The notes beneath the pieces were generated by a model. It made no database searches. It had not been told where the DNA came from and saw only the letters and a program-made list of their open reading frames with translations. This document shows positions 7,966-16,313 of a stretch of DNA of 25,665 bases, piece after piece. The first letter of the stretch is position 1, and every line of letters begins with the position of its first letter. The position numbers were made by a program, and so were the translations under genes. This stretch comes from Propionibacteriaceae bacterium UBA6122 (GTDB lineage Bacteria; Actinomycetota; Actinomycetes; Propionibacteriales; Propionibacteriaceae): NCBI GenBank assembly GCA_002428365.1, contig DIVW01000003.1:352-26016 (forward strand), given 5' to 3'.

Positions 7966-8943
7966 TCACACCTTGCGAATTCGCACCCAGCTCACTTGAT
8001 GATCGGGACCTTTTCGCAGAATGGCGGTGGCCCGTCCCCTGGTCGGACGGATATTGAGATCTAGGTTGGGGCCGTTGACCTTGTCCCAATACTCCAGCGC
8101 CAGGCTCCGCGCTTCGGCCTCGCTCAACGAGGAAAATCGCACGAAATAGGACGTTGGATCGCGAAAGGCGGTGAGCCACAGATGCATGAACCGATCCAGG
8201 TACCACTGCCGAATGTCGGAGTCGGCCGCATCGACGTAGACCGAGAAGTCGAAGAAGTCACTCACCGAGAGGCCGGTGGTGCCGTCGCTACGGCGCCGGG
8301 CAGCTTGCAGCACGTTGAGGCCCTCGACGATCAACACGTCGGGCTGGTTCACCGTGATGGTTTCGCCTTCGACGATGTTGTAGACGTGATGGGAGTACAC
8401 CGGGGCGCTCACCTGTGGCGCGCCAGACTTCACGTCCATCACGAACTGCAACAGTCGTTTCCGGTCGTAGGACTCGGGGTAGCCCTTGCGCTCCAGCAGC
8501 CCAAGCTTTTCCAGAATGTCGTTCGGGTACAGGAAGCCATCGGTGGTCACCAGATCCACTCGGGGATGGGACGGCAGCCGGCGCAGCAACTCAGCCAGCA
8601 GCCGCGATGTCGTCGATTTACCCACCGCCACCGAGCCGGCCACGCCAATCACGAACGGGGTGCGGCGCCCGGTCAGGCCAAGGAACTTGTGGCTGGCCGA
8701 AAACAACTCTCCGGTCCGCTGAATGTAGAGGCTGAGCAGATCGGTCAGAGGTAGGTAGACCTCGCGCACCTCATCGGCGTCGGTCGGATCGCCGTAGCCG
8801 CGCAGCCGGGCCAGGGTGTCCTCGTCCAACGCGTCCGGGCGGGTGGCAGCCAAGGCGGCCCAATGCTGCCGATCGAGAGTGAGGTACGGCCCGTAAGGGT
8901 TGTCCTCGGGCGCGCTTGGCTGACCTACACCGGTTGTCGTCAT
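7966..8943 (-). CDS. coaA: Type I pantothenate kinase
   Basis: A 325-residue cytoplasmic kinase that phosphorylates pantothenate, the first and usually controlling step of coenzyme A synthesis. The P-loop GVAGSVAVGKST is intact. It is followed by LVTTDGFLYPN, KGYPESYD and APVYSHHVYNIV, and the C-terminus carries YFVRFSSLSEAEA and NLDLNIRPTRGRA, all typical of bacterial CoaA. The ATG at 8943 has AGAGG five bases upstream; a GTG two codons earlier overlaps that site and is rejected. The gene is transcribed away from glmS across a 75-bp shared promoter region. Confidence 0.96.
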   Translation of the reverse strand: MTTTGVGQPSAPEDNPYGPYLTLDRQHWAALAATRPDALDEDTLARLRGYGDPTDADEVREVYLPLTDLLSLYIQRTGELFSASHKFLGLTGRRTPFVIGVAGSVAVGKSTTSRLLAELLRRLPSHPRVDLVTTDGFLYPNDILEKLGLLERKGYPESYDRKRLLQFVMDVKSGAPQVSAPVYSHHVYNIVEGETITVNQPDVLIVEGLNVLQAARRRSDGTTGLSVSDFFDFSVYVDAADSDIRQWYLDRFMHLWLTAFRDPTSYFVRFSSLSEAEARSLALEYWDKVNGPNLDLNIRPTRGRATAILRKGPDHQVSWVRIRKV

Positions 8944-9005
8944 CTTCACCTCTGCTCAGAGCGGCAATGGCTGCCGCCGATGTCAGCCTCGACCGATCAC
9001 CCCAC

Positions 9006-9011
9006 TACAGT
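9006..9011 (+). promoter_or_regulatory. -10 element TACAGT, probable leaderless promoter of glmS
   Basis: TACAGT is followed by exactly seven bases and then the A of the glmS ATG. This is the TANNNT spacing expected when transcription starts on the first base of the start codon. There is no convincing ribosome binding site before the ATG, which supports a leaderless mRNA. No clear -35 box is seen. Confidence 0.6.
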
Positions 9012-9018
9012 GACCGCT

Positions 9019-10863
9019 ATGTGCGGAATTATCGGCTATGTCGGTCCCCGTGTCGCCCATGCGGTTGTGGTTGAGGGCTTGCGACGGATGGAGTATCGCG
9101 GATATGACTCCGCTGGCGTTGCGGTGATCACCGCAGAGGGCATCAGTTTGCGCAAGAAGGCCGGCAAGATTGCCAACCTGGATGCGCTGCTCGCCGCCGA
9201 CCCCATTCCGGCCTCTGGCACCGGCATCGGTCACACCCGTTGGGCCACTCACGGCGGCCCGACCGACGTCAATGCCCACCCGCATGTTTCCTCCAACGGC
9301 CGGGTGGCCCTGATCCACAACGGCATCATCGAGAACTTCGCCGTCCTTCGGGCCGAGCTACAGGCCCAAGGGGTTGAGTTCAGTTCCGAAACCGACACCG
9401 AGGTGGCCGCCCAACTTCTCGGTGAGGGAGTCGGCGCTGGTGCCGATCTGGCCGATGCGATGCGCTCAGTCTGTCGCCGCCTGGAAGGCGCTTTCACCCT
9501 GGTGGCCATCGATTCAACTCAGCCCGGACGGCTGGTCGCCGCCCGGCGCAACTCCCCGCTGGTAGTTGGCGTGGGGGAGGGGGAGAACTTCGTCGCCTCC
9601 GACGTGGCCGCCTTCATCGAGTTCACCCGCCAGGCCATCGAGCTTGGCCAGGACCAGATGGTTGATGTAACCGCCGATTCGATCACCGTCACCGATTTCG
9701 ACGGGGCACCGGCCGCCAGCCACCCCTTCGAGGTCACCTGGGATCTTTCAGCTGCCGAAAAGGGCGGCTACGACTGGTTCATGCGCAAGGAGATCTTCGA
9801 GCAGCCCAAGGCGGTGGCCGACACCTTGTTGGGACGGTTCACCCCCGATGGTGCGCTGACGCTGGACGAACTGCGCATTCCCGAGGCCGAGATTCGTGGC
9901 GTCGACAAGATCATCATCGTGGCCTGTGGCACCGCCTATTACGCCGGCCTGGTGGCCAAGTACGCCATCGAGCACTGGGCCCGGATCGCCTGTGAGGTCG
10001 AGATCGCCAGCGAGTTCCGCTACCGCGATCCGATCATCACCGGCTCAACACTGGTGGTGACCATCAGCCAATCAGGTGAGACCGCCGACACTTTGATGGC
10101 CATCCGGCATGCCCGGGAGCAGAAGGCGAAGGTGATTGCCATCTGCAACACCAATGGCGCCACCATTCCGCGCGAATCCGATGCGGTCATCTACACCCAC
10201 GCCGGACCGGAGATCGGGGTGGCCTCCACCAAGGGTTTCCTGACCCAGGTGGCCGCCTGCTACCTGCTTGGCCTCTACCTGGCCCAGGTACGCGGCAGCA
10301 TGTACGACGACGAGATTCGCCACGTCATGACCGAACTGGCCGCCACCCCGCCCCTGATCCAGCAGGTGCTGGACTCCTTAGATCAGATCACCGATCTGGC
10401 GGCCCGCTTCGTCGACACCAAGTCGGTGCTGTTCCTTGGCCGACACGTGGGCTATCCGATCGCGCTTGAGGGTGCCCTCAAGCTGAAGGAATTGGCCTAT
10501 CTACATGCCGAAGGCTTCCCGGCTGGTGAGTTGAAGCACGGTCCGATCGCGCTGGTCGAAGAGGGCGTGCCGATCTTCATCGTGGTGCCGCCGCAGGGCC
10601 GAGATCAGCTGCACGACAAGGTCGTCTCCAACATCCAAGAGGTGCGGGCCCGCGGTGCGCTGACGATCGTCCTGGCCGAGGAAGGCGACGAAGAGGTCGT
10701 GCCCTATGCCGACGTGCTCTTCCGGCTGCCGAAGGTTTCCACCCTGCTCCAGCCGTTGGTGGCAACCGTCCCGCTGCAAATGTTTGCCTGCGAGTTGGCC
10801 ACGTTGAAGGGCTACGACGTCGATCAGCCCCGTAATCTGGCCAAGAGCGTCACGGTGGAATGA
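9019..10863 (+). CDS. glmS: Glutamine--fructose-6-phosphate aminotransferase (isomerizing)
   Basis: A 614-residue enzyme that makes glucosamine-6-phosphate from fructose-6-phosphate and glutamine, feeding glmM. Cys2 (start CGIIGYVG) becomes the N-terminal nucleophile of the glutaminase domain, which also shows GHTRWATHG and a second family block IHNGIIEN. Two SIS sugar-isomerase domains follow, with TISQSGETADT, STKGFLTQ and the closing NLAKSVTVE. The start is fixed by the catalytic Cys2. Frames extending further upstream would abolish the N-terminal nucleophile. acpS begins nine bases after the stop, and nnr follows it, forming a three-gene operon. Confidence 0.98.
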   Translation: MCGIIGYVGPRVAHAVVVEGLRRMEYRGYDSAGVAVITAEGISLRKKAGKIANLDALLAADPIPASGTGIGHTRWATHGGPTDVNAHPHVSSNGRVALIHNGIIENFAVLRAELQAQGVEFSSETDTEVAAQLLGEGVGAGADLADAMRSVCRRLEGAFTLVAIDSTQPGRLVAARRNSPLVVGVGEGENFVASDVAAFIEFTRQAIELGQDQMVDVTADSITVTDFDGAPAASHPFEVTWDLSAAEKGGYDWFMRKEIFEQPKAVADTLLGRFTPDGALTLDELRIPEAEIRGVDKIIIVACGTAYYAGLVAKYAIEHWARIACEVEIASEFRYRDPIITGSTLVVTISQSGETADTLMAIRHAREQKAKVIAICNTNGATIPRESDAVIYTHAGPEIGVASTKGFLTQVAACYLLGLYLAQVRGSMYDDEIRHVMTELAATPPLIQQVLDSLDQITDLAARFVDTKSVLFLGRHVGYPIALEGALKLKELAYLHAEGFPAGELKHGPIALVEEGVPIFIVVPPQGRDQLHDKVVSNIQEVRARGALTIVLAEEGDEEVVPYADVLFRLPKVSTLLQPLVATVPLQMFACELATLKGYDVDQPRNLAKSVTVE

Positions 10864-10872
10864 GGCGGCAAG

Positions 10873-11220
10873 ATGATCGTCGGCATCGGGTTGGACATCA
10901 CTGAGGTCTTCCGGTTCTCCCGGGCGATCGAGCGTGCGGGCATGCGGGAGCGGCTGTTCACCGCGGCCGAAGCTGAAGCGCCCACCGAGCGCCTGGCTGG
11001 CCGGTTCGCCGCCAAGGAGGCGCTGGCCAAAGCTGTCGGGGCACCACTCGGGCTGGTCTGGACTGACGTCCAGGTGTTGGCCGAGGATTCCGGGCGGCCT
11101 TACTTCGTTTTCGCCGGTACGGTGGCCGACCGGCTCGCCGAACTCGGCGTCGTCAATGTCTTCCTCTCCATCACTCACGACGCCGGTGTCGCTGCGGCGA
11201 TGGTGGTCTGCGAGTCCTGA
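10873..11220 (+). CDS. acpS: Holo-[acyl-carrier-protein] synthase
   Basis: A 115-residue transferase that attaches 4'-phosphopantetheine from CoA to acyl carrier protein. The metal-binding start GIGLDITEV (Asp8, Glu11) and the RFAAKEALAKA helix are intact, and the SITHDAGVAAAMVV end is typical. GAGG lies seven bases before the ATG. Its stop TGA shares one base with the ATG of nnr, so the two are translationally coupled. It uses the CoA made from the coaA pathway across the divergent promoter. Confidence 0.96.
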   Translation: MIVGIGLDITEVFRFSRAIERAGMRERLFTAAEAEAPTERLAGRFAAKEALAKAVGAPLGLVWTDVQVLAEDSGRPYFVFAGTVADRLAELGVVNVFLSITHDAGVAAAMVVCES

Positions 11221-12620
11221 TGGACGGCTATCGAGTCGAGGCAATCCGTGCGGCCGAGGCTCGCGCTTTCGCCGACATCGATCCGTTTGTGTTGATGCAG
11301 CGCGCTGCCGCTGGCCTGGCCACCGCGATCCTGCGACGGCTCGAGCGTCCCTACGGTTCGCGGGTACTACTGGTCGTCGGATCGGGCAACAACGGTGGCG
11401 ACGCACTGTTCGCCGGGGTGCGGTTGGCCGCTCGTGGAGTGCAGGTGAGCTGCTGGCGGGTCGCCGAATCGGTACATCCGGCCGGTTGGGCCGCGCTGCA
11501 GGACGTCGGCGGACGTGAGGTCGATGCCATCGCGGCACTGAGCCTGCTGACCGGGGTGGACGCCGTCGTCGACGGGGTGGCTGGCATCGGTTCGCGGCCA
11601 GGATTGAGCCAACCGGTGGCCTTGTTTGCCCAGGCCTGCGCCGATTTGGAAGTACCGGTGGTGGCCGTCGATCTACCATCCGGCCTGGCCCCGGAGCCGC
11701 CGTTCGTCGAGGCACCGCATTTTGAGGCCGAGCTCACGGTGACCTTCGGCGGCTACAAGCTGTGCCACCTGTTAGAGCCAGCTCGCTCGGCCTGCGGTGA
11801 AGTTGAACTGGTCGACATCGGCTTGGCGCTGAGCGATCCCGAAGTGCACCGGTGGACGCCAGCCGAGGTGGCCGCTGCTTGGCCAGTGCCGGATGCCAGT
11901 TCCGACAAGTACGCCCGCGGGGTGGTGGGGCTGGACACCGGCTCGGCCGAATACCCCGGCGCGGCCGTGCTTGGTGCGGCCGGGGCGATCTATGCCGGGG
12001 CTGGCATGGTGCGCTACCTCGGCCCGCCTCAGGTCAGACCCCGAGTGCTCGACGCCTTCGCGAATGTGGTCGGCGCGTCCGGGCGGGTGCAGGCGCTGGT
12101 GATCGGCTCGGGCTGGGGCGACCGCAAAGACGGTGGTGTGCTGGCACGGGCGATGCGAACCGGGGTGCCGATGGTGATCGACGCCGACGGGCTGCGCCAC
12201 CTACCCCAGCCTGGGCGGCCAGATGCAGTGCTCACCCCCCATGCTGGCGAGCTGGCCTTCCTGCTCGGTCTCGAACGCGCAGAGGTGGCCGCCGACCCAC
12301 TCACGGCAGTGCACAGCGCAGCGGAGCGCACCGGCTGCACCGTGCTACTCAAAGGCGCCACCCAATACGTGGCCAGCCCGGGGGTGGCCACCGTCGAGGT
12401 CGCCGTACCCGGACCGGCCTGGACGGCGCAAGCCGGCTCCGGTGATGTGCTGGCCGGCATCATCGGCACGCTGCTGGCCGCAGAGCTGGCCCCAGCCACC
12501 GCAGCGGTGGTGGGCGCATCCGTCCAGGCGATGGTGGCCGCAGCCAACCCAGGTCCGCTCCCGCCGCAGGACCTGGTCCGCCGACTGCCCACCTGGATTG
12601 CCGAAGTTGGCCGTGATTAG
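11220..12620 (+). CDS. nnr: Bifunctional NAD(P)H-hydrate epimerase / dehydratase
   Basis: A 466-residue fusion that repairs damaged NAD(P)HX. The N-terminal epimerase domain (about 1-200, YjeF_N) shows the nucleotide-binding GSGNNGGDALFAG. The C-terminal ADP-dependent dehydratase domain (about 215-466, ribokinase-like) shows VLTPHAGELAFL, VLLKGATQYV and the catalytic AGSGDVLAGI, with GSGD at 406-409. Both halves look complete. It is coupled to acpS by a one-base overlap. In M. tuberculosis the nnr gene also sits between glmS and the tsa genes, as I recall. Confidence 0.94.
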   Translation: MDGYRVEAIRAAEARAFADIDPFVLMQRAAAGLATAILRRLERPYGSRVLLVVGSGNNGGDALFAGVRLAARGVQVSCWRVAESVHPAGWAALQDVGGREVDAIAALSLLTGVDAVVDGVAGIGSRPGLSQPVALFAQACADLEVPVVAVDLPSGLAPEPPFVEAPHFEAELTVTFGGYKLCHLLEPARSACGEVELVDIGLALSDPEVHRWTPAEVAAAWPVPDASSDKYARGVVGLDTGSAEYPGAAVLGAAGAIYAGAGMVRYLGPPQVRPRVLDAFANVVGASGRVQALVIGSGWGDRKDGGVLARAMRTGVPMVIDADGLRHLPQPGRPDAVLTPHAGELAFLLGLERAEVAADPLTAVHSAAERTGCTVLLKGATQYVASPGVATVEVAVPGPAWTAQAGSGDVLAGIIGTLLAAELAPATAAVVGASVQAMVAAANPGPLPPQDLVRRLPTWIAEVGRD

Positions 12621-12651
12621 GGCGGTAAGCGGGCCACGTCGGCGGCTGGCA

Positions 12652-12657
12652 TAGAAT
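12652..12657 (+). promoter_or_regulatory. Possible -10 element of the tsa operon
   Basis: TAGAAT matches a -10 box and lies 45 bases before the ATG of the GNAT-TsaE gene, in the 82-bp gap after nnr. No good -35 box is present 17 bases upstream, so read-through from the glmS operon is an alternative. Confidence 0.35.
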
Positions 12658-12702
12658 CATCCGGATCGCCCGGACGCCGGTTCGGTGCGGGAAGGTAAGA
12701 GA

Positions 12703-13659
12703 ATGCAGCGCACGGTGCTGGCCGAGAGTGTCCTCGGCGACGGCCGCCTGCTGCGGCTGCGGACCGCTGAAGCCGCTGATGCCCAGGTAATCAGCAAGGT
12801 AATTCTCGACGCCTTCGGTAACCGACCCAAGGTGATTCCGCCGCCGCCAGCCCTGAACGAGACCCCCGAATCGGTGCAGACTGCGCTGGCCAGGGGCTTC
12901 GGTGTGCTGGCCCTGGTCGACGATGAGCCGGCCGGAGTGATCATCGTCAGCATCGAAGGTGCCCTGGCCGGCATCCATCGAGTGTCGGTGCGTCCGTCCT
13001 TCCAACGACTCGGCATCGCCTCGGTGATGGTCACGGTGGTGTTGGAGGCGCTGGCCCTGCAATCGGTCCACAGCGTGGAGTTGGTGGCCCGCACTGAGTT
13101 TCCCGCGGTGGTGGCCTGGTGGCATCGGCACGGCTTCAACGAGACTGCCCGCACCGGTACCAGCCTCACGTTGGCTCGGCAACTGCCGGTCTGCGTGCAA
13201 ACTGCCACCGCCGAAGACACCCAGGCACTCGGACGTAGGCTCGCCGGCCTGGTGCGCGCCGGTGACGTGCTGATCGCCGCCGGTGACTTGGGCGCGGGCA
13301 AGACCACCCTCGCTCAGGGCCTGGGCGAGGGCCTGGACGTGAGCGGGCCAGTCATCTCACCGACTTTCGTCCTGTCCCGGGTGCATCGTCCGAACGGCAC
13401 CGGCCCAGCCCTGGTGCACGTGGACGCCTACCGGCTGGGCAATGCTGCCGAGCTGGACGATCTTGATCTGGATGCCTCAACGCAGGAGTCGGTGACCCTG
13501 GTCGAATGGGGTACCGGAGTGGCCGAGGGTTTGAGCGCTGACCGGTTGGAGATCGACATCCGTCGCAGTCTGGATCCCGCGGACGAAACGCGCTGGATCT
13601 TCCTGACTCCGGTGGGGGAGCGCTGGGCCAACCTGCGAGCAGAGCTGGAGGCAAAGTGA
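12703..13659 (+). CDS. tsaE: GNAT domain fused to TsaE ATPase of t6A synthesis
   Basis: A 318-residue two-domain protein. Residues 1 to about 160 form a GNAT acetyltransferase domain with the acetyl-CoA loop region VRPSFQRLGIAS (96-107) and a C-terminal WWHRHGFNET. Residues from about 165 form TsaE, the ATPase that drives the TsaB-TsaD complex in tRNA threonylcarbamoyl-adenosine synthesis. Its Walker A GDLGAGKTT is at 194-202, followed by SPTFVLSRVH, VHVDAYRL and LVEWGT. The ATG at 12703 has GGGAAGG seven bases upstream; a GTG at 12685 is the alternative. Most TsaE proteins are about 150 residues, so the fusion roughly doubles the length. The frame is continuous with no sign of a sequencing error. 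The stop overlaps the tsaB start by four bases (GTGA). Confidence 0.92.
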   Translation: MQRTVLAESVLGDGRLLRLRTAEAADAQVISKVILDAFGNRPKVIPPPPALNETPESVQTALARGFGVLALVDDEPAGVIIVSIEGALAGIHRVSVRPSFQRLGIASVMVTVVLEALALQSVHSVELVARTEFPAVVAWWHRHGFNETARTGTSLTLARQLPVCVQTATAEDTQALGRRLAGLVRAGDVLIAAGDLGAGKTTLAQGLGEGLDVSGPVISPTFVLSRVHRPNGTGPALVHVDAYRLGNAAELDDLDLDASTQESVTLVEWGTGVAEGLSADRLEIDIRRSLDPADETRWIFLTPVGERWANLRAELEAK

Positions 13660-14312
13660 GCCTGGTACTTGGAATCGATACCGCCAATGACGTCCGAGTT
13701 GGGCTGGCCCGCGATGGCCAGGTGTTGGTGTCGCTGGCAGTGGAGGATCGACGCTCCCATGCCGAGTTGTTGCTGCCGCTGGTTCGACAAGCCGCCACCG
13801 AAGCCGGTGTCTCATTGGACGAGCTCAGCAACGTGGTGGTCGGTGCTGGCCCCGGGCCTTTCACCGGACTGCGGGTGGGCGTGGCCGCAGCCCTGACCCT
13901 GGCCGAAGTGCTCGGACTCGACGTCAAAGGGGTCTGCAGCCTGGACCCGATCGCCCTGGCCTGGGCCGATCGCGGCGACGCCCCGGCCGAGTTCGTGGTG
14001 GCGTCCGACGCACGGCGCAAAGAGGTCTACTGGGCTCGCTATACCGCCGACGGCGCCCGCGTTGAAGGACCACTGGTTACCGCGCCTGACCAGGTGCCGC
14101 GCCTGCCCTTGGCCGGACCGGGGGCGACGCTGACTGGACGGGCCGGCTCGGGTCCGGCCGTGCTGGACGCCGGGGCGATGGCGGCCGCGATCGACCGGTT
14201 GGCCGAGGTCGGCACCGAGCCGCTGTACCTGCGCCGTCCCGACGCGGAAGTGCCCACGACCCGGAAATCCACGCTGCTGCAACCTCGGATTGGGATGATG
14301 GGACCGCGATGA
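13656..14312 (+). CDS. tsaB: tRNA threonylcarbamoyladenosine complex subunit TsaB
   Basis: A 218-residue ASKHA-fold protein that forms a dimer with TsaD. It opens LVLGIDTAN, has SHAELLLPLV and the signature GAGPGPFTGLRVG, and includes a VVASDARRKEVYWA strand. TsaB has no catalytic site of its own but is required for TsaD activity. The GTG at 13656 overlaps the tsaE stop and the TGA at 14310-14312 overlaps the rimI ATG, both by four bases, so all three are translationally coupled. Confidence 0.94.
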   Translation: MSLVLGIDTANDVRVGLARDGQVLVSLAVEDRRSHAELLLPLVRQAATEAGVSLDELSNVVVGAGPGPFTGLRVGVAAALTLAEVLGLDVKGVCSLDPIALAWADRGDAPAEFVVASDARRKEVYWARYTADGARVEGPLVTAPDQVPRLPLAGPGATLTGRAGSGPAVLDAGAMAAAIDRLAEVGTEPLYLRRPDAEVPTTRKSTLLQPRIGMMGPR

Positions 14313-14782
14313 TCATCACCCACGCCAGCGTTGCAGACCTCGACGGCATCCTCGCCCTCGAGCAGGACGGGTTCGCTCGCGAAGAGCAATGGTCGCCGAC
14401 CGCCTGGGCTGAAGAGCTCACCGCCGCAGACCGCTTCGTGCTGGCGCACACCGATTCCGACGGGCAGATCCTCGGTGTCGCCACCTTCAGCTGTGCCGAA
14501 GACATGGCCGACCTGAACCGGGTAATAGTGCATCCGCAAGCCCGCGGACGCGGAGTTGGCGCCTCATTGCTGCGCGCCGGTTTGGAATGGGCCCAAGCCT
14601 TGGGCGCCACCCGGATGCTGCTGGAAGTGCGGAGGGATAACGCCTCGGCGCTATCCCTTTACCGCCGCCTTGGCTTCGACCAGATCAGCCTCCGCCGGGA
14701 CTACTACGGTCCAGGGCGGGACGCCGTGGTGATGCTGCGCCCGATCGAGGGCGAAGAAGACGAATGGGCGTTGGGTCGGTGA
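14309..14782 (+). CDS. rimI: Ribosomal protein S18 alanine N-acetyltransferase
   Basis: A 157-residue GNAT enzyme. It shows LEQDGFAREEQWSPTAWAEEL, the acetyl-CoA loop ARGRGVGASLL, LEVRRDNASALSLYRRLGF and the RRDYYGPGRDAVVM end that is typical of RimI. RimI acetylates the N-terminal alanine of S18, and some actinobacterial homologues have wider specificity. The position between tsaB and tsaD is the standard actinobacterial context. The final TGA overlaps the preferred tsaD GTG by four bases. Confidence 0.92.
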   Translation: MIITHASVADLDGILALEQDGFAREEQWSPTAWAEELTAADRFVLAHTDSDGQILGVATFSCAEDMADLNRVIVHPQARGRGVGASLLRAGLEWAQALGATRMLLEVRRDNASALSLYRRLGFDQISLRRDYYGPGRDAVVMLRPIEGEEDEWALGR

Positions 14783-15822
14783 CTGCTCCGCTCATTCTTG
14801 GCATCGAATCGAGCTGCGATGAGACCGGCATCGGGATCGTCCGCGGTCGGGAGTTGCTCGCCAACGAAGTAGCTTCCTCGGTTGCCGAACACGTCCGCTT
14901 CGGCGGTGTGGTGCCGGAGGTGGCCAGTCGGGCGCACCTGGAAGCGCTGGTGCCAACACTGCGCCGAGCCTGCGAAGTTGCCGACATCGACCTGAACGAA
15001 CTCGACGGCATCGCGGTTACCGCGGGACCAGGACTGATGGGTGCCCTCGTGGTCGGCCTGACTGCGGCCAAGGCGTTGGCGGTGGCGCTGAACAAACCGC
15101 TCTACGGGGTGAATCACCTGATCGGCCACGTCGCGGTCGATCTGCTCGACCATGGGCCGCTGCCACAGCCGTGCGCGGCCTTGCTGGTCTCCGGTGGCCA
15201 CACCTCCCTGTTGCATGTGCGCGACATCACCGGGGACATCACCGAGATCGGTGCCACCATCGACGACGCTGCCGGTGAGGCCTATGACAAGGTGGCTCGG
15301 GTGCTCGGGCTGGCCTACCCAGGTGGACCGGTGATCGATCAGCTCGCCCAGACCGGCAACCCCAAGGCGATCGCCTTCCCGCGTGGTCTGACTGCCGGCA
15401 AGGATCAAGCCAAGCACCGCTTCAACTACTCCTTCTCCGGGCTGAAGACCTCAGTGTCGCGGTGGGTCGAGACTGAACGGCTTCACCGGCGAGAGGTGCC
15501 TGCCGCTGATGTGGCTGCCTCTTTTCAGGAGGCGGTGGCCGATGTGCTCACCGCCAAAGCCGTCGATGCCTGCCAATACCTGGGCGTCGACACCTTGTTG
15601 TTGGGCGGCGGCGTGGCCGCAAACTCCCGGCTGCGCGCTCTGCTGACGGAGCGGACCGCTGCTGCTGGCATCACCTTGCGGCGGCCCCGTCCGGGGTTGT
15701 GCACCGACAACGGCGCCATGATCGCGGTGCTGGGCGCCGAAGTGGTCAGCGCTGGACGGCGTCCGTCCGCCCTGGAAATCGGGGCCGACTCAGGCATGCC
15801 AATCTCAACCGTGCTGGCTTAG
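14779..15822 (+). CDS. tsaD: tRNA N6-adenosine threonylcarbamoyltransferase
   Basis: The catalytic subunit of t6A37 formation, which transfers threonylcarbamoyl from its AMP derivative to A37 of tRNAs reading ANN codons. The 347-residue product opens LILGIESSCDETG, then has PGLMGALVVG, the metal-binding HLIGH (His113, His117), LLVSGGHTSL and the GEAYDKVARVLGL helix. GTG 14779 is preferred because it gives the four-base overlap seen throughout this operon and starts where the family starts; ATG 14764 would add five residues. In many actinobacteria groES follows tsaD closely; here about 9 kb of other genes intervene. Confidence 0.95.
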   Translation: MTAPLILGIESSCDETGIGIVRGRELLANEVASSVAEHVRFGGVVPEVASRAHLEALVPTLRRACEVADIDLNELDGIAVTAGPGLMGALVVGLTAAKALAVALNKPLYGVNHLIGHVAVDLLDHGPLPQPCAALLVSGGHTSLLHVRDITGDITEIGATIDDAAGEAYDKVARVLGLAYPGGPVIDQLAQTGNPKAIAFPRGLTAGKDQAKHRFNYSFSGLKTSVSRWVETERLHRREVPAADVAASFQEAVADVLTAKAVDACQYLGVDTLLLGGGVAANSRLRALLTERTAAAGITLRRPRPGLCTDNGAMIAVLGAEVVSAGRRPSALEIGADSGMPISTVLA

Positions 15823-15830
15823 GGCCGGAG

Positions 15831-16313
15831 ATGTTCACCCCGATCATCGGCACCCTTGGCTACGTCCTCTCCGTTGACCGCCAGCAGGTGCTGCTGGTGC
15901 ATCGCACTCGCGAGGGTGATCAGCACGCCGGCAAGTGGAATGGGCTGGGCGGCAAACTGGAGCCGGGCGAAGACATCTACACCTGCCTGTGTCGGGAGTT
16001 GTGGGAGGAGGCTGGAATCGAGGTCACCGCGGCCCGGCTGCGCGGCACCATCTCCTGGCCCGGCTTCGGTGCTGGTGGCGAAGACTGGTTTGGTTTCGTC
16101 TTCGTGGTGGACGCCTACACCGGCACCATTCCCGAACGCAATGACGACGGACCGCTGGCCTGGCACGATCTGGACGCCCTGGCCGACCTGCCGATGTGGG
16201 CAGGGGATCGGCATTGGCTGCCGCTGGTCTTCGCCGATGGCCCCGTCTTTCACGGCGTGATGCCCTACGTCGACGGTGCGCCAGCGAGTTGGAGCTATAC
16301 CACCGTCGGCTGA
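15831..16313 (+). CDS. NUDIX hydrolase, MTH1/8-oxo-dGTPase-like
   Basis: A 160-residue single-domain NUDIX hydrolase. The NUDIX box is complete: GGKLEPGED followed by CRELWEEAGIEV. The preceding QHAGKWNGLGGKLE and the GTLGYVLS start match the branch annotated as 8-oxo-dGTP diphosphatases of MTH1 type, so cleansing of oxidised nucleotides is a reasonable guess; other nucleotides are possible. The ATG lies eight bases after the tsaD stop with AGGG six bases upstream, so it is probably the last gene of the tsa operon. The repeat cluster begins ten bases beyond its stop. Confidence 0.85.
   Translation: MFTPIIGTLGYVLSVDRQQVLLVHRTREGDQHAGKWNGLGGKLEPGEDIYTCLCRELWEEAGIEVTAARLRGTISWPGFGAGGEDWFGFVFVVDAYTGTIPERNDDGPLAWHDLDALADLPMWAGDRHWLPLVFADGPVFHGVMPYVDGAPASWSYTTVG

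Noticed and set aside
8944..9018. glmS ribozyme/riboswitch upstream of glmS
   Set aside because: The gap is only 75 bases and is probably leaderless at glmS, leaving no room for the ribozyme, which is also not expected in actinobacteria.
10501..11715. 404-codon minus-strand frame across glmS, acpS and nnr
   Set aside because: It runs antisense across three well-supported genes and is Arg/Pro-rich as expected for a shadow frame in high-GC DNA.
15699..15830. Upstream extension of the NUDIX protein by 44 residues
   Set aside because: The extension lies wholly within tsaD in another frame and is Arg-rich. The ATG at 15831 gives a normal family N-terminus.
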